The notes under the pieces were generated by a model, which was not told the DNA's origin, made no database searches, and saw only the letters and a list, made by a program, of their open reading frames with translations. From Coriaria nepalensis (lineage: Eukaryota; Streptophyta; Magnoliopsida; Cucurbitales; Coriariaceae): DNA of 64,000 nucleotides. The number at the start of each line of letters is the position of its first letter. The first letter of the stretch is position 1. Shown here piece after piece: positions 35,901 through 45,119 of the stretch. The stretch spans positions 7,323,501-7,387,500 of the forward strand of contig CP114489.1 in the NCBI GenBank assembly GCA_027186245.1, given 5' to 3'. A program made the translations under genes and the position numbers.

Positions 35901-37368
35901 CATAAAATGAACACGTATGCAGCCTGGTAGCTTAAATGCACCGTAGAAATGGAAACACTAAATATGCTAACCATATACAAGACCATAGCACACTATCAAA
36001 CTAACATATTATGGCCACTTGTATATTCAAAACGGAAGAGGTTTAATATTGGACGGGGAAATGAATAAATTAGAAGCAGTGAAAGGCAGAAGAACATTAA
36101 AAATAATATGACGATGAAACTAAGAAAGAAAAAATCCCCAAATACGAATATTGAAGGCACAGAGGATATGAAATATCATTGCATATTTGTAGTTTGCTAC
36201 TAAAAAAGAACTAAGATATAAAGGGCAAGTGAGAAAAGATAATACCTGTAAGCCCTGAGGAGTAAGCAAATGAATTTCTATACGGGTGCATTTCCTGAAT
36301 ACAAACCGAAGTTTTAGCACTGTTTTGATAAAAGAAATTAGAACCTTAACAGCATCTATTAGGAGCATAGTGTCATAAAATGTGATCTCCAATTATAGGA
36401 ACTCGGGAAAAAATTTTAATTTTGCATTAAATCTGTCCCCAAAACTCATATGAGCATAAGATGAGAAATATCTTGAAGAGTATCTCTGGTACTATTACAA
36501 AGGAGATATGTGCGCAATCATAGGTGGAAAGGTTGTCTGAAATGATCTGATCAACTGCAGCTTAGACCTAGAGAGAGACTTCACTAGATAATTGAAATTG
36601 GACTAGATAAGAAGAAATGAGAAAATAACAAACCAGACCAAAACTGATACAAAAATCAGTATCAGAAAATATAATATAGCTTCATCAGACAACATAATAG
36701 TTTCAATTGATGGAAGAAAAGCATCGAAATTAGCTGACCCCATGTTTAGTATGAGATCATGACTTAGTACAGTTGCTTAAATTATAGAGAAATAAATGGA
36801 AAAACAAGTAGATTACATATCCATTCCAAAATATATTCTAGCAAGCCAAGGAATTATTCTGAAAAGGGTTAGTTCAGACTGCTAAATGGCATGGATTAAA
36901 CTGCTATAGAAGAGGGAAATGATTAATTACCATACTTACAATTTATGGCATTCATCCTTAGATCAGAGAGGATTTTAGAAGCGGGGAAAGGCAACCTTGA
37001 ACATTTTACTACAAAAGCTTAACTAACCGAGCGGAATTACAACAAAGGCAACCTTGAATACTGACGATTTAGGAAGCTTCAGTGTCAGATACAGATACAT
37101 ATAGCATCATATTCAGTGTAAGAAAACCGAAAGTGAAAGCAACGAATAAAACCGAAAAACCAAGTGAAAACCCAATCATATCTCAGTCGGAGAAAAAGTG
37201 CAGGCGTCGAGAGAACACACAAACAGAAATTGAGAGAGAGAGAGAGAGAGAGAGAGGCGCTTACGCTATAATGAGGTTGAGCTCCTGAGGACCGGTGAAG
37301 TTGCCGACGCAAGAGTGAGTGACGTTGGTAGGTCTATGCGCCGTTACGACGTAGTTCCAGATACTCAT
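20960..37368 (-). CDS. DDB1: DDB1, CUL4 E3 ligase adaptor (damaged DNA binding protein 1)
   Basis: Nineteen exons, in transcript order: 37368-37265, 36294-36246, 35692-35633, 35516-35425, 32050-31999, 31830-31768, 31671-31622, 30994-30919, 30076-29867, 29761-29655, 29497-29389, 28740-28540, 28404-28189, 24866-24756, 23720-23445, 23250-22976, 22657-22315, 22223-21939, 21541-20960. They total 3261 nt including TGA, giving 1086 aa (Arabidopsis DDB1A 1088). All borders are GT-AG and frame is kept. It starts [20 protein letters not shown] and ends [18 protein letters not shown]1 is a three-beta-propeller WD40-like scaffold that links CUL4-RBX1 to DCAF receptors (DET1/COP10, DDB2) in nucleotide excision repair and light signalling. 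MMS1_N covers roughly residues 75-550 and CPSF_A about 760-1050. [17 protein letters not shown] and [18 protein letters not shown] are near-invariant. Introns 4 and 13 exceed 3.3 kb because of transposons. Confidence 0.97.
22802..22830. repeat. T-rich tract in DDB1 intron 16
   Basis: The 317-bp intron between exons 16 and 17 holds only AT-rich sequence with a short poly-T run. Nothing else is recognised. Confidence 0.4.
23783..24690. mobile_element. Foldback (long inverted-repeat) element in DDB1 intron 14
   Basis: The two halves are imperfect reverse complements over about 400 bp each. The left arm runs gataaact ... acttccacaactataatg ... gtcactaactattaa ... cttaaacaccaca ... cagccaccagccacc ... 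ccccctctctacattt (23783-24215). Read backwards, the right arm runs gataaactataatgaac ... acttccacaactataatgaac ... gtcactaactattaa ... cttaaacaccaca ... cagccaccgcc ... ctctacattt (24690-24345). About 125 bp separates the arms. No transposase is present, and no clear target-site duplication is visible. It fills most of intron 14. Class inferred as foldback/MULE-like non-autonomous. Confidence 0.85.
25220..25432 (+). mobile_element. 5' LTR of copia element in DDB1 intron 13
   Basis: 213 bp, starts TG and ends CA, followed directly by a primer-binding site. Contains a perfect 9-bp stem atggacagc/gctgtccat with a ttt loop at its start (25226-25246). It matches the 27608-27833 LTR at roughly 95% by eye. 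It carries ttatataat (about 25372-25380), a possible TATA-like box. Confidence 0.9.
25433..25444 (+). promoter_or_regulatory. Primer-binding site (initiator tRNA-Met type)
   Basis: tggtatcagagc abuts the 5' LTR end. It is the complement of the 3' end of plant initiator tRNA-Met, the usual primer of Ty1/copia elements. Confidence 0.9.
25672..27600 (+). pseudogene. Ty1/copia gag-protease-integrase, RT/RNase H missing
   Basis: Broken ORFs give a gag UBN2-type domain: a [16 protein letters not shown] piece near 25690, then [20 protein letters not shown] and [18 protein letters not shown]. Zinc-knuckle pieces follow (CFCC..., then [14 protein letters not shown] near 26425). Protease [12 protein letters not shown] is at about 26680. 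GAG-pre-integrase [14 protein letters not shown] is at 27070. The integrase core has [26 protein letters not shown] (about 27435) and [13 protein letters not shown] (27520-27555). The reading stops about 45 bp later at the polypurine tract, so the rest of integrase and all of RT and RNase H are deleted. In-frame stops occur at 25816 and 26128, with frameshifts near 26350, 27100 and 27430. It lies antisense to DDB1. Confidence 0.92.
27594..27607 (+). promoter_or_regulatory. Polypurine tract of the intron 13 copia element
   Basis: aatttgaggggggc lies immediately before the TG of the 3' LTR. It serves as plus-strand primer in reverse transcription. Confidence 0.85.
27608..27833 (+). mobile_element. 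3' LTR of copia element in DDB1 intron 13
   Basis: 226 bp; ends ta where the 5' LTR ends ca. It differs from the 5' LTR by a 12-bp tandem duplication of catatttatttc (about 27630-27654), a 1-bp insertion near 27810, and the hairpin loop, which is aaa instead of ttt (27614-27634). No matching target-site duplication is seen around 25215-25219 and 27834-27838. Confidence 0.88.
28470..28512. repeat. (AATAAC)n-type microsatellite in DDB1 intron 12
   Basis: aataataataataacaataa and similar units repeat for about 40 bp between exons 12 and 13. Confidence 0.8.
32060..32390. repeat. 163-bp tandem duplication in DDB1 intron 4
   Basis: Two adjacent diverged copies start at about 32064 and 32227. Each reads (a)gggcayaaatttgtc, gaataat...gataaaaggaaaacttag, catccatct, gtcatat.agtttctcaca, tgtagatcaaaagaaaaaa, catagatcaaaatt, and agaagcacc.acagaaat. 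They differ by scattered substitutions and short indels. The block starts right after exon 5's acceptor side, so it may overlap branch-point sequence. Confidence 0.85.
32580..33250 (+). pseudogene. Ty1/copia gag 5' fragment in DDB1 intron 4
   Basis: A readable stretch from 32856 gives [20 protein letters not shown], then [20 protein letters not shown] and FICGM. After frameshifts come [26 protein letters not shown], AKEIWDAA-like and TYSEKS-like pieces to 33250. This is the N-terminal half of a UBN2/DUF4219-type copia gag. A degenerate tRNA-Met primer site (tttgtatcagtagc, 32742-32755) and LTR-like sequence precede it. It is truncated where the inverted LINE begins. Antisense to DDB1. Confidence 0.85.
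32758..32800 (+). repeat. Left direct repeat flanking the copia/LINE nest
   Basis: atgatggataagaaattata followed by attttcccttccataattcttca. Near-identical sequence lies at 34179-34221, on the other side of the gag and LINE fragments. Confidence 0.8.
33250..34160 (-). pseudogene. RTE-type LINE fragment (endonuclease region)
   Basis: Minus-strand reading from 34150: [29 protein letters not shown], then [74 protein letters not shown]. After a stop near 33690 come [29 protein letters not shown] and [20 protein letters not shown]. This is the exonuclease-endonuclease-phosphatase domain and following linker of plant RTE LINEs. These are often annotated 'craniofacial development protein 2-like'. 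The RT domain is absent. It lies in sense with DDB1 within intron 4. Confidence 0.9.
34161..34221 (+). repeat. 20-bp perfect palindrome plus right direct repeat
   Basis: ataagtgcatatgcacttat (34161-34180) is a perfect palindrome. It abuts the second copy of the direct repeat (34179-34221, matching 32758-32800 with about 5 differences). Confidence 0.8.
34605..34632 (+). repeat. (GGGAAT)n short tandem repeat
   Basis: Four GGG runs spaced by AAT could in principle form a G-quadruplex on the strand opposite the DDB1 sense strand. Short, in intron 4. Confidence 0.7.
37228..37257 (+). repeat. (GA)n microsatellite beside the DDB1 exon 1 donor site
   Basis: About 13 GA dinucleotides lie 8 bp inside intron 1. 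On the sense strand this is a (CT)n tract close to the donor. Likely polymorphic in length. Confidence 0.85.
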
Positions 37369-37385
37369 CTTATCCGACTTCGTCA

Positions 37386-37394
37386 AAACCCTAA
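37386..37394 (+). promoter_or_regulatory. Telo-box (AAACCCTAA) in the DDB1 5' leader
   Basis: aaaccctaa lies 18 bp upstream of the DDB1 ATG, in inverted orientation relative to the gene. Telo-boxes near the start are typical of plant genes expressed in dividing cells. The presence of the motif is direct; the role is inferred. Confidence 0.4.
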
Positions 37395-37537
37395 CTAACC
37401 CACTTTCAGAGAGGAGTGGTCGCCGGTAGGGCTCTCTCTTGGTTTCTCTTCTAGTCTACTCTCTTCTCTGCAAATCGCTCAGACGACACCGGATGAAAGG
37501 CGCCGGTCCGCTCGTTGAAGTGTAAAATGAAACAAAG

Positions 37538-37550
37538 AAGATATATACTG
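37538..37550 (-). promoter_or_regulatory. Putative DDB1 TATA box
   Basis: On the minus strand the sequence reads cagtatatatctt, about 175 bp upstream of the DDB1 ATG (37368-37366). This would place transcription start near 37510-37515 and give a 5' leader of about 145 nt. Motif-based inference. Confidence 0.4.
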
Positions 37551-37559
37551 TGGAACCTA

Positions 37560-38550
37560 AATGAATTAATATTAACTTACTCCGTAAATTAATAATTTTA
37601 TTTAAATAATATTTTTACTCACATTAATAAGGCGTAATTTATAAATACATTATAAATAATTTATCAATTCATTAATGATCTAATTATAATATTTCCTTAA
37701 ATATAAATTAATAATTATTTTTACTTAAAATTGATATCAATTTAAATTTTATTTCTAATTTTTCTTAATATGATAATAAGGTTTACATAATTGTATTGTA
37801 CTGTAATAAAAATTATTCAATTTTATCATTATTTTAAGAGTTTCTTTTCACGAAACATGATTCATAATAAAATTATCCTCTTCAATTTTAGTATCTTGAT
37901 TATTTTTTATTTCACTTTCAATTTTTAATTATCTATTCATCGGTCACTAAAGTTATATTATTTTCTCCATGGTAGTTTAAGAGGTCTACCAATTCATCCA
38001 AATTATTTATAATGATTTGCTTGAATTTTGGATTTTGTATTGCTAGAATTAAGATATAATAGTATAGTTGGACTTTTTTTTTCTATCCTCATCAAGCTAA
38101 ATTTTCATATTTAATTTCTTCCTAAGCGAGTTCTTGAGCCAATCTCTTGTTGATGTTGTTAGAGGGGCAGACCATTTTAATGTCTTGGTAGAGATCGACT
38201 GACTTCTTACTTGAGAGGACCTGTCGATGGCCCTTATTAGAAGCTTAAGGACACTTAGATGTGAGATTGACCATGTAGTCAGGTCCTAGATCTGACTGTC
38301 TACTCAATGCATTGAGCGAAAGACTTTATATGATATTACCACGACCGAGCTATCTTCCCAAGTGGATATAACGAATACCAAGAAGGTTGCTCAAACTGAG
38401 TGTGAGGTCAAGCTTGAGCAGGCGATGCAACAGGTTAGAGAGCTAGAGGAGAGGCTACGATTACACTGGCCAAGCATCGTGCATTGATGAGGACGAGCCG
38501 TCAATTATCACTAACTATTGTGAGACTAGGCGGCCACGTACTAGGATGGG
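37560..38550. other. DDB1 upstream intergenic DNA and retroelement scrap
   Basis: 37560-38100 is AT-rich with nothing recognised. 38120-38550 reads in pieces as a charged coiled stretch (EQAMQQVRELEERLRL at about 38418-38465) that resembles gag-like retroelement sequence. The stretch after the LTR (AIAKAFQELERLED, about 40533) may be its continuation. Weak. Confidence 0.35.
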
Positions 38551-40528
38551 TGACTAAAAGTGTATGCCCGTCAAGTCAATCAATTTTTGATATGATGAGG
38601 CAAATATTTTATGTGATACTATCTTTATACATATATTAGCAAAACATTATTTATTGTCGTTAATGAAAATCATTTATTATTTATCATATTTATTGATTTT
38701 GTTAGAATTAATATTATATGTTCTATAAATGCATATCATGATAAAGTTCAGTATCTTGAATTATGTACTTTGGAGACCTTGATAGAGAACATGCTAATAG
38801 AGACTCAAGTTGTCAAAAACTTTTAAGATACAAACGGTTCATTATCATAGGATCTCGAGAATAGACTGATTGATCCCGATAGACAACCATGTAGTTCATC
38901 ACCTAATTATTAAGGTGGTCGATCTCACATGTAGTAGTGTTAGTGGAACACCATAATGATTCTGTGAACACTTAGTAAAGACTAAGGGTGTTGAACGTAA
39001 CACTTGGATAATTCTCAATAGTAATTAATACTGATTATTAATGAGAATTATCTAATTATTATTTTACATGTGATCCTCCTATCTAAGATACCATAGTTTC
39101 TTTGAGTACCACACTTCATATTTTGACAGCATTCATATTAGCCATAATCATATGTGAATCGTTGGGTATAAAGTGTTGTGCAAGAAGGATTATAAGTGGT
39201 CAAGAGGGAATCATCACTTTTGTATTTGGAATAAGGTCTTATGGATATACTTTATTGAACAAAAGAATTCTTGCAAAGTAGTATGGTTCGAAAGAAGTAG
39301 TATACTTTATTGTTGATGTTCAATAAATGTATATAGTTCATATGATTTGTTTTTTAAGGTTTTAATAGTTAAATCATGCTCTAGGACGAGTCGAGATATT
39401 GGCGAGATGGAAAGATTATTTTTGTAAGTATACAATGCTCATAAATAGGTTCTTTTGGAGGATGACACTTCTCATCTTCTATGTAGTTTTGACATTTTGC
39501 TAGAAATCAATCTTGACATGGATGTTTAAAGTTATTTAATCATAAGATGATTAAGTTAATTATTGAATTTAAAATGTTGTTTTAAAATAAATGAATTTAA
39601 TTTAGAATTAAATAAAATCATAAATGTGTTTATGAAATCTTCTTGTCATCGTGATGTAAGACCTATTTGGTCACAAATTTAAGGTTTGGAGCAGCACAGT
39701 TAAAGTTTTGTCAGAAAATTGAAAAATGGACCAAAACCATTTGAGGGGTAAAATGGTAATTTGACTTGTAATTTAACTATAATGGTAAAATGATATTTTT
39801 AATTTAATGTCATGCAGCTCTACTAGCACAACTAAATTGTGTATTGACTTAACTATAAATTAATAAATTACCTATAAACTTTTATCTAATTATAAAATGA
39901 TCCTAAAAGTTCGTAATTAATAATCAGACATTAAAGGTTTAATATGTCAGATTATTAATTACATTTCATGGGTCAAAATTAATAAAAATGTTGATTAAAT
40001 AACCCATGGGTGGTCATCCATTAGATGGGTTTTAGCCCATCTCACTTTTGTGTTTTAAGGCAATTGGGATTTTTAATGCGATTAGGAAAGTTTAACCTAG
40101 CCTTTGCCTATAAATGCAAGGCATAGTGGCCAAAATTCATAAGCTCCTCCATAAGCCTCTTTGCCAAAAATCAAAGAAAGAAAAGAGTATTTTCTTTTCT
40201 TTTTCTCTGAACTTATTATCTATATATTAAGATCTTAAGTAGAAAAAGTTAACCATATGAAACGAATCGTGTGGATAATAGTTAGAAAGTGAACACGTGA
40301 GCGTCTCTCCATCTTAATAAGAAGAGTTATGTAATCAAGAAGACAATGTATTAATTTGATGGAATTTACTCTATTTTTTGTAAATAGATTGTATGTAATA
40401 TAATTGTTGTATGATCGGTATGGCTAGAAACAACTATGCATGCTACGATATGATCCAAATAAATTTTAAATATTACTTTCATTACATTTACTCTATTATT
40501 ATCATGCATCTGTATCCTAACCGTGACA
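38551..40528 (+). mobile_element. Solo copia-type LTR (family A), about 2 kb
   Basis: Runs from tgactaaaagtgtatgcccg to ...cctaaccgtgaca. It parallels 7487-9540 throughout and the inverted copy 42.4-45.1 kb. Landmarks are tgataaagttcagtatcttgaatta (38750), ttgggtataaagtgttgtgca (39162), gcaaagtagtatggtt (39270), gcagctctactagcacaact (39814-39833) and a 3' pyrimidine-rich end (40180-40210). Coiled-coil-like scrap on both sides suggests insertion into an older element. Terminal bases are tentative, and no clean target-site duplication was found. Confidence 0.6.
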
Positions 40529-40819
40529 GCCATTGCCAAGGCATTTCAGGAGCTTGAGAGGCTAGAGGATACATGGGAGGCCATCCAGATAATCTCACTT
40601 GAGGAAGTTTAACATCCTTAATTATTTTTAATTTTGCTTTTCTTAGGACTTTTATTGTATGATTATGAGACTTTTGTTCGGCTAAGGGGCCGATCTTTCA
40701 TATCTTTTGTTGGGTCGGTCGAGTGGCCGATCCTGAGTAAACACTTTGATATTTCATTGTTGGTCTTTTATTGACTTTAGCATTTTCATACTTCTCATCT
40801 GTGAGCGAATGACTAAATA

Positions 40820-42330
40820 CTAAACTTTTAATCTAATGGATTTCAAACAATGTAGGGGTGTAATGCTTGAGATAAGAACCATTAATTGGCTTATAATGCA
40901 TCACATCTTCTAAGCTTTCAAGCCAGTAAGCATTATTTGAAAAGGTTTCTCGCACATGGAATGATCCTTCCTAATTAAGGGCTCATTTCCCACAAAACTT
41001 AGATGTACTCAGTTGTCAAACGAGAAGAAGTACTTTCCAAACTAAATCACCAATTACAAACATTTTGCCTTTCACCTTTTTGTCATAAGCCTTGACGACC
41101 CTATTTTTATGGACCATCAAAGCATCTAACGCTTGTTATCGTGCCCTTTCCAAATCTTCCAACTCAATAAGCATCGACTTAGAATACTCAAAAGGAGTTA
41201 AATCATTTTGGACAACAATTCTTAAAGATTTTTGTTGAATCTCCATGAGCAAGACAACATCATGACCATACAGTAAAGAATGAGTGGTTGACATACCAGT
41301 ATTCTAGGTCATCTTGCAAGCCCATAAGGTTTTTTCCCTAGGATGTTGTGTCATGACTTTGGATTCTCGTTGATTATCTTCTAAATCAAACTAATCATCA
41401 GCTTGTTTGTCGACTCTGCCTAGCCATTAGCATGAGCATACTAAGCCATCGAAGTGATCAATTTGAAGCTATGTTTTTCAGCGAGATCGGCCACAAGCTC
41501 TCGGTAAAGGCTATGGCATTATCGGTAGTTATGGTATCTAGGACCTCGAACCGATAGATAAACATTTCCTTTATAAATTCAATGACTCCAACTTGAGTTA
41601 ATCTTTTCAATGGAACAACTTCTACCTATTTGGTGAAATAGTTCATAGCAGCTATAATTTGTGTGTAATGCTTACTTGACTGTAAATAAATTTAGCTGAT
41701 CATATCAATGGCCCAGCCTCTGAATGGCCACGGCTTGATGATAGACTACATGTTCAACGGGTGTTGTTTCTGAATTTGTCCATACTTTTGATAGCTTTGA
41801 CATCCGTTAGAGTTACTAATGCAATCTTTTAGAATGGTCAGCCAGTAGAAGTTGTGTTGTTTAATTAACCAACGCATTTTGCATCTTGCTTGGTGCAAAC
41901 GACAAATTCCCTCATAGACATCCTTTATAATCCTGAAACTTTTAGAAAATTCAAGCAATCAGAGCCGCAAACCATTATGACCTTACTAATACAACTCGTT
42001 TGCTATAAAAAGTATAATTGATAGTCAATTGGCGAATCTTGACTAGATAGATCCCATTCAAATTTTGGAGATATTGAATGAGTTGTGTTTGTCAATCGTC
42101 CACCTCTCGATTTTCTTTATTAAATATAGAAAAACTCGACGTGTCTAGAGGCAAGAAGAGGGTGATTCCAACTATCACTATTCTAGGCATTCCTTTAATA
42201 TACTCAAATTAAATACTAGTTGTGCCATGATGTTAGCTTCCGCATTGAATAACCGAGGCATGAATTCAGTGTCCACTCTTTCATGCAACTCTTGCAAGTT
42301 CATTGTCAATTAACCATCTGATAGTTGCAT
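40820..42330 (-). pseudogene. Ty3/gypsy integrase and polyprotein tail, degenerate
   Basis: The minus strand from 42000 reads VYEGICRLHQARCKMRWLIK, QHNFYWLTILKDC, CQSYQKYGQIQKQHPLNM, then IIKPWPFRGWAIDMIS, IIAAMNYFTK, VEVVPLKRLTQVGVIEFIKE, MFIYRFEVLDTITTDNAIAF. This is the zinc-binding and catalytic core of a plant Ty3/gypsy integrase. Downstream (about 41150-40830) comes the tail with KVKGKMFVIGDLVWKV, NAYWLESLEDV and INGSYLKHY-like words. Many stops; the last catalytic Glu region is deleted or unreadable. The domain style suggests a non-chromovirus Athila/Tat-like lineage (inference). Confidence 0.82.
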
Positions 42331-42349
42331 ACAAATAAATGAATTAGGA

Positions 42350-44090
42350 AGTGATTACAACACTAAGTCAATATTTAAAATATAAACTTTTATATATATG
42401 CATATATACCTTTGTATATATGCATATATATAACACAATGAAAGTAAAATTTAAAATTTTATTCACATATACTCCTCCTAGCATGCAAAGTTTCTAGCAA
42501 AATCGATCATACAATAATTATATCTCATAAAATATATTTTAAAGAAAAATAGTAAAATCCCATTAATATTCAAATAACTCTAGGTTAAGGAATACCTCTC
42601 TTATTGATATAAGACTCTTCTTTAATGAGATGGGAGGTGCCCCCCTGTTTGCCCTCTAATCTTAGTCCACATGACTCGTTTCACATTTTTAAAGGACTGA
42701 TTGCCAACGTATTTTAAAATTAATTTTCTTAAAAAATTTGGTGTAATGATTATAAAAATTCATTTTTTTAGTTGAAGAAAACGGAAATCGCTTCTTGGGT
42801 TTCTCTAGTATAGATTTTTGTCATTTAAAAAAATTTAAAAAAGTAAAAAGTAGTTGCCAAATATGATTGGCGATTGAAAAAACTGATTTTTGTATTTTAA
42901 ATATGTTGGCAATGCATGAGATAATAAGCTCAAAAAAAGGGAATGGAGAAAACACTCTTTTTTTCTCTCTATATTTCGGCCAAAGAGGTTTGTGTTGGTG
43001 TTTATCTCAGCCACCCCTTAATTATTATTTATAAGTACTATTAGGCAACAATTTCCTAATCATATTAGATTTTCTTATAGCTTAAAACTCTAATCTCATT
43101 ATGTTACCTTTTAGTTTGAACCTCTAATCACACTAGAAGAGATAAATGGGTAAAACCCACCCTATATGGCCCCCACTTTTATGGGTCATACCCCTGGATA
43201 ATTTGGCCAGTGAAGTTCCATATTTAATTCGGCCCATTAACTCTTAAATGTCTTATTATTAATGCGAACTCTTAAGATACTTTTACAATTAAATAAAAGT
43301 TCATATGTATCTTATTAATTTCTAATTAAATTAATGTCATACTTAATTGTGATAGCAAAGCTGCATGACATTAGATTTAACAAATTAATAATTATCATTT
43401 TTCCCTTATAGTGAACTATTAGTCAAATTACAATTTTACTCCTAAAATGGTTTTGATATGTTTTTCCCTTTTCTTTGATGAAACCTTAATTGAGTTACTA
43501 CGAATATTATATGTGTGACTAATTAAGAGTATCCGGGAGGATGATTGACTTCTAGCAAAATGTAAAAAATACCGGGAGATAAGAAGTACCATCTTACCAA
43601 AAAACCAATTGTGGCTATAGTAAGTTTACAATAATGATCCTTCATTCTTGTCAATAACTTGATTCGTCCTAGGGCATAACTTAACTTTTAAATCCTAATA
43701 GACAACTCATATGGATTATTATATATTGATTGAACATCGACAATGAATTTATAAAAAATCTTTTCATACCACACTACTTTGCAAATATTTCTTGTGCAAT
43801 AAAGTACATAATCCATAGGACATATTTCCAAACACGGAAGTGGTGGATTCCCTCATGAGCACTCACAATCTTCTCGCACACCATTTCATACCCAATGGTT
43901 CACCCCGTGTTCACCCTTGGTTAGGGTTAATTGGAATGATACCAAAGTATGAAACCTTGTACTCAAGGCACCATGGTTTTTTAGTTCTAAGGACCACACA
44001 TAATATAGTCACTAGATAATTCTCATTAACAATAAGTTTTAATTACCATTGAGAATTATCTAAGTGTCACGTTCAATACCCGTAGTGATG
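42350..44090 (-). mobile_element. Inverted copia LTR (family A), distal part
   Basis: Reverse complement of the family A LTR. It matches 38.9-40.4 kb in inverse order, including ttaattgtgatagcaaagctgc (43343-43364) and ccatactactttgcaa (about 43770). It is interrupted at about 44090 by a foreign insert and resumes at about 44870. The 42.35-42.95 kb end is inferred. Confidence 0.65.
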
Positions 44091-44870
44091 AGGACAAGCC
44101 TGTCACATGGATTGATGCATATTCATACCAAATTCAAGTTTCTGTTGGTCTGATTACAAGAGCTCGTGCGAAGAAATTCAAAGAAGCGCTTAATGGACTG
44201 ATTCAAGTAACATGGGCTCATACGCATTCATGGAAGCCTATTGAAAGTGGTGAATGTGATTCTCAAAGATAGTATTCAGTAGTTAAAGCCTTGGTGAAGC
44301 CCAATGATGAAGGAATGAGCTTATTGAAGAGTTTTAAGCTGATTTAGGCTAATTCATCATAATGAGCCCAAATGATGGATAAAACCTTCTAAGTACTTTT
44401 AAAGTATTTATTTGAGTTTAATATCTCTAAATCACGTGGGGATAGAGTATTTATTTTGTTTTTTGGGTTGTTTTGATCAGATTAGGGTAATTTAGCTCTA
44501 TTTAATTGTCTATTTTATCTTATTGGGCTTTGTTTAGTTATCTACTTAGTTTCCTAAGAATCCCACACTGCTTAGGTTGTGTTTTCTCTGCTAGAACTTC
44601 CTCTATATAAAGAGGGCTGATTTCTTTTGTAGAGAGATCATTTATAAAACATTTGAAAGAAAATTTGCAATAGTTCTTCTAGAACTTTTTAAACTTATCA
44701 TATTTATTTGTAGCGTTCATCCCGACTTATCAATCCGTTATTCCATCCCGGATTGTGGCATCTTCTACATCCCATTATAATATGAGAAGAACGATCTTGG
44801 ATCCTTGAATCACAGATTCATCATCTCTAAGCGTGGGTCGTATCACTTAGTCTCTACTAAGCATCTACAC
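44090..44870 (+). mobile_element. Ty3/gypsy 3' tail and LTR nested in the inverted LTR
   Basis: The + strand begins with readable LITRARAKKFKEALNGLIQ (about 44145-44200), the C-terminal 'TRARAKK' tail of plant Ty3/gypsy polyproteins. LTR-like sequence follows with a ctctatataaagagggctga promoter-like TATA (44609-44628) and a region resembling an LTR R/U5. Sequence on both sides (ending about 44090, resuming about 44870) belongs to one continuous inverted family A LTR, so this is a younger, 5'-deleted insertion about 780 bp long. Confidence 0.75.
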
Positions 44871-45110
44871 AATCATCATGGTGTTTTACTAACTCAACTG
44901 ACTTTTATATCAACCACCTTAACAATTAGTTGATAAACTATATGATTGTTTATCCGGATCAATCGATGTCCATTAACAACAAACCGTTTATTTCTTAGAG
45001 ATTTTAGCGACTCGAGTCTTTTGAGTGCATAACTCTATCATAGTCTTTTGAGTGCATAACTCAAAATTGTGGATTTTATCATGGTATACATTTATAGAAT
45101 AGGTCTCAAG
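44870..45110 (-). mobile_element. Inverted copia LTR (family A), proximal part
   Basis: Continuation of the LTR interrupted at 44090: inverse of 38740-38985 (ctcaagttg, caaacggtt, gataatgaac, ttaaggtggt, accatgatg words). A 27-bp period duplication of agtcttttgagtgcataactc lies at about 45016-45063. The junction with copia coding sequence is at about 45100. Confidence 0.65.
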
Positions 45111-45119
45111 TTTTCTATC

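Noticed and set aside
37082..37312. Small ORFs on both strands at the DDB1 exon 1 donor
   Set aside because: They cross the exon-intron border and read through a GA microsatellite; low-complexity artefacts.
38551..40528. 5-bp target-site duplication around the solo LTR
   Set aside because: Flanks atggg and gccat do not match; the termini may be set a few bases wrong.
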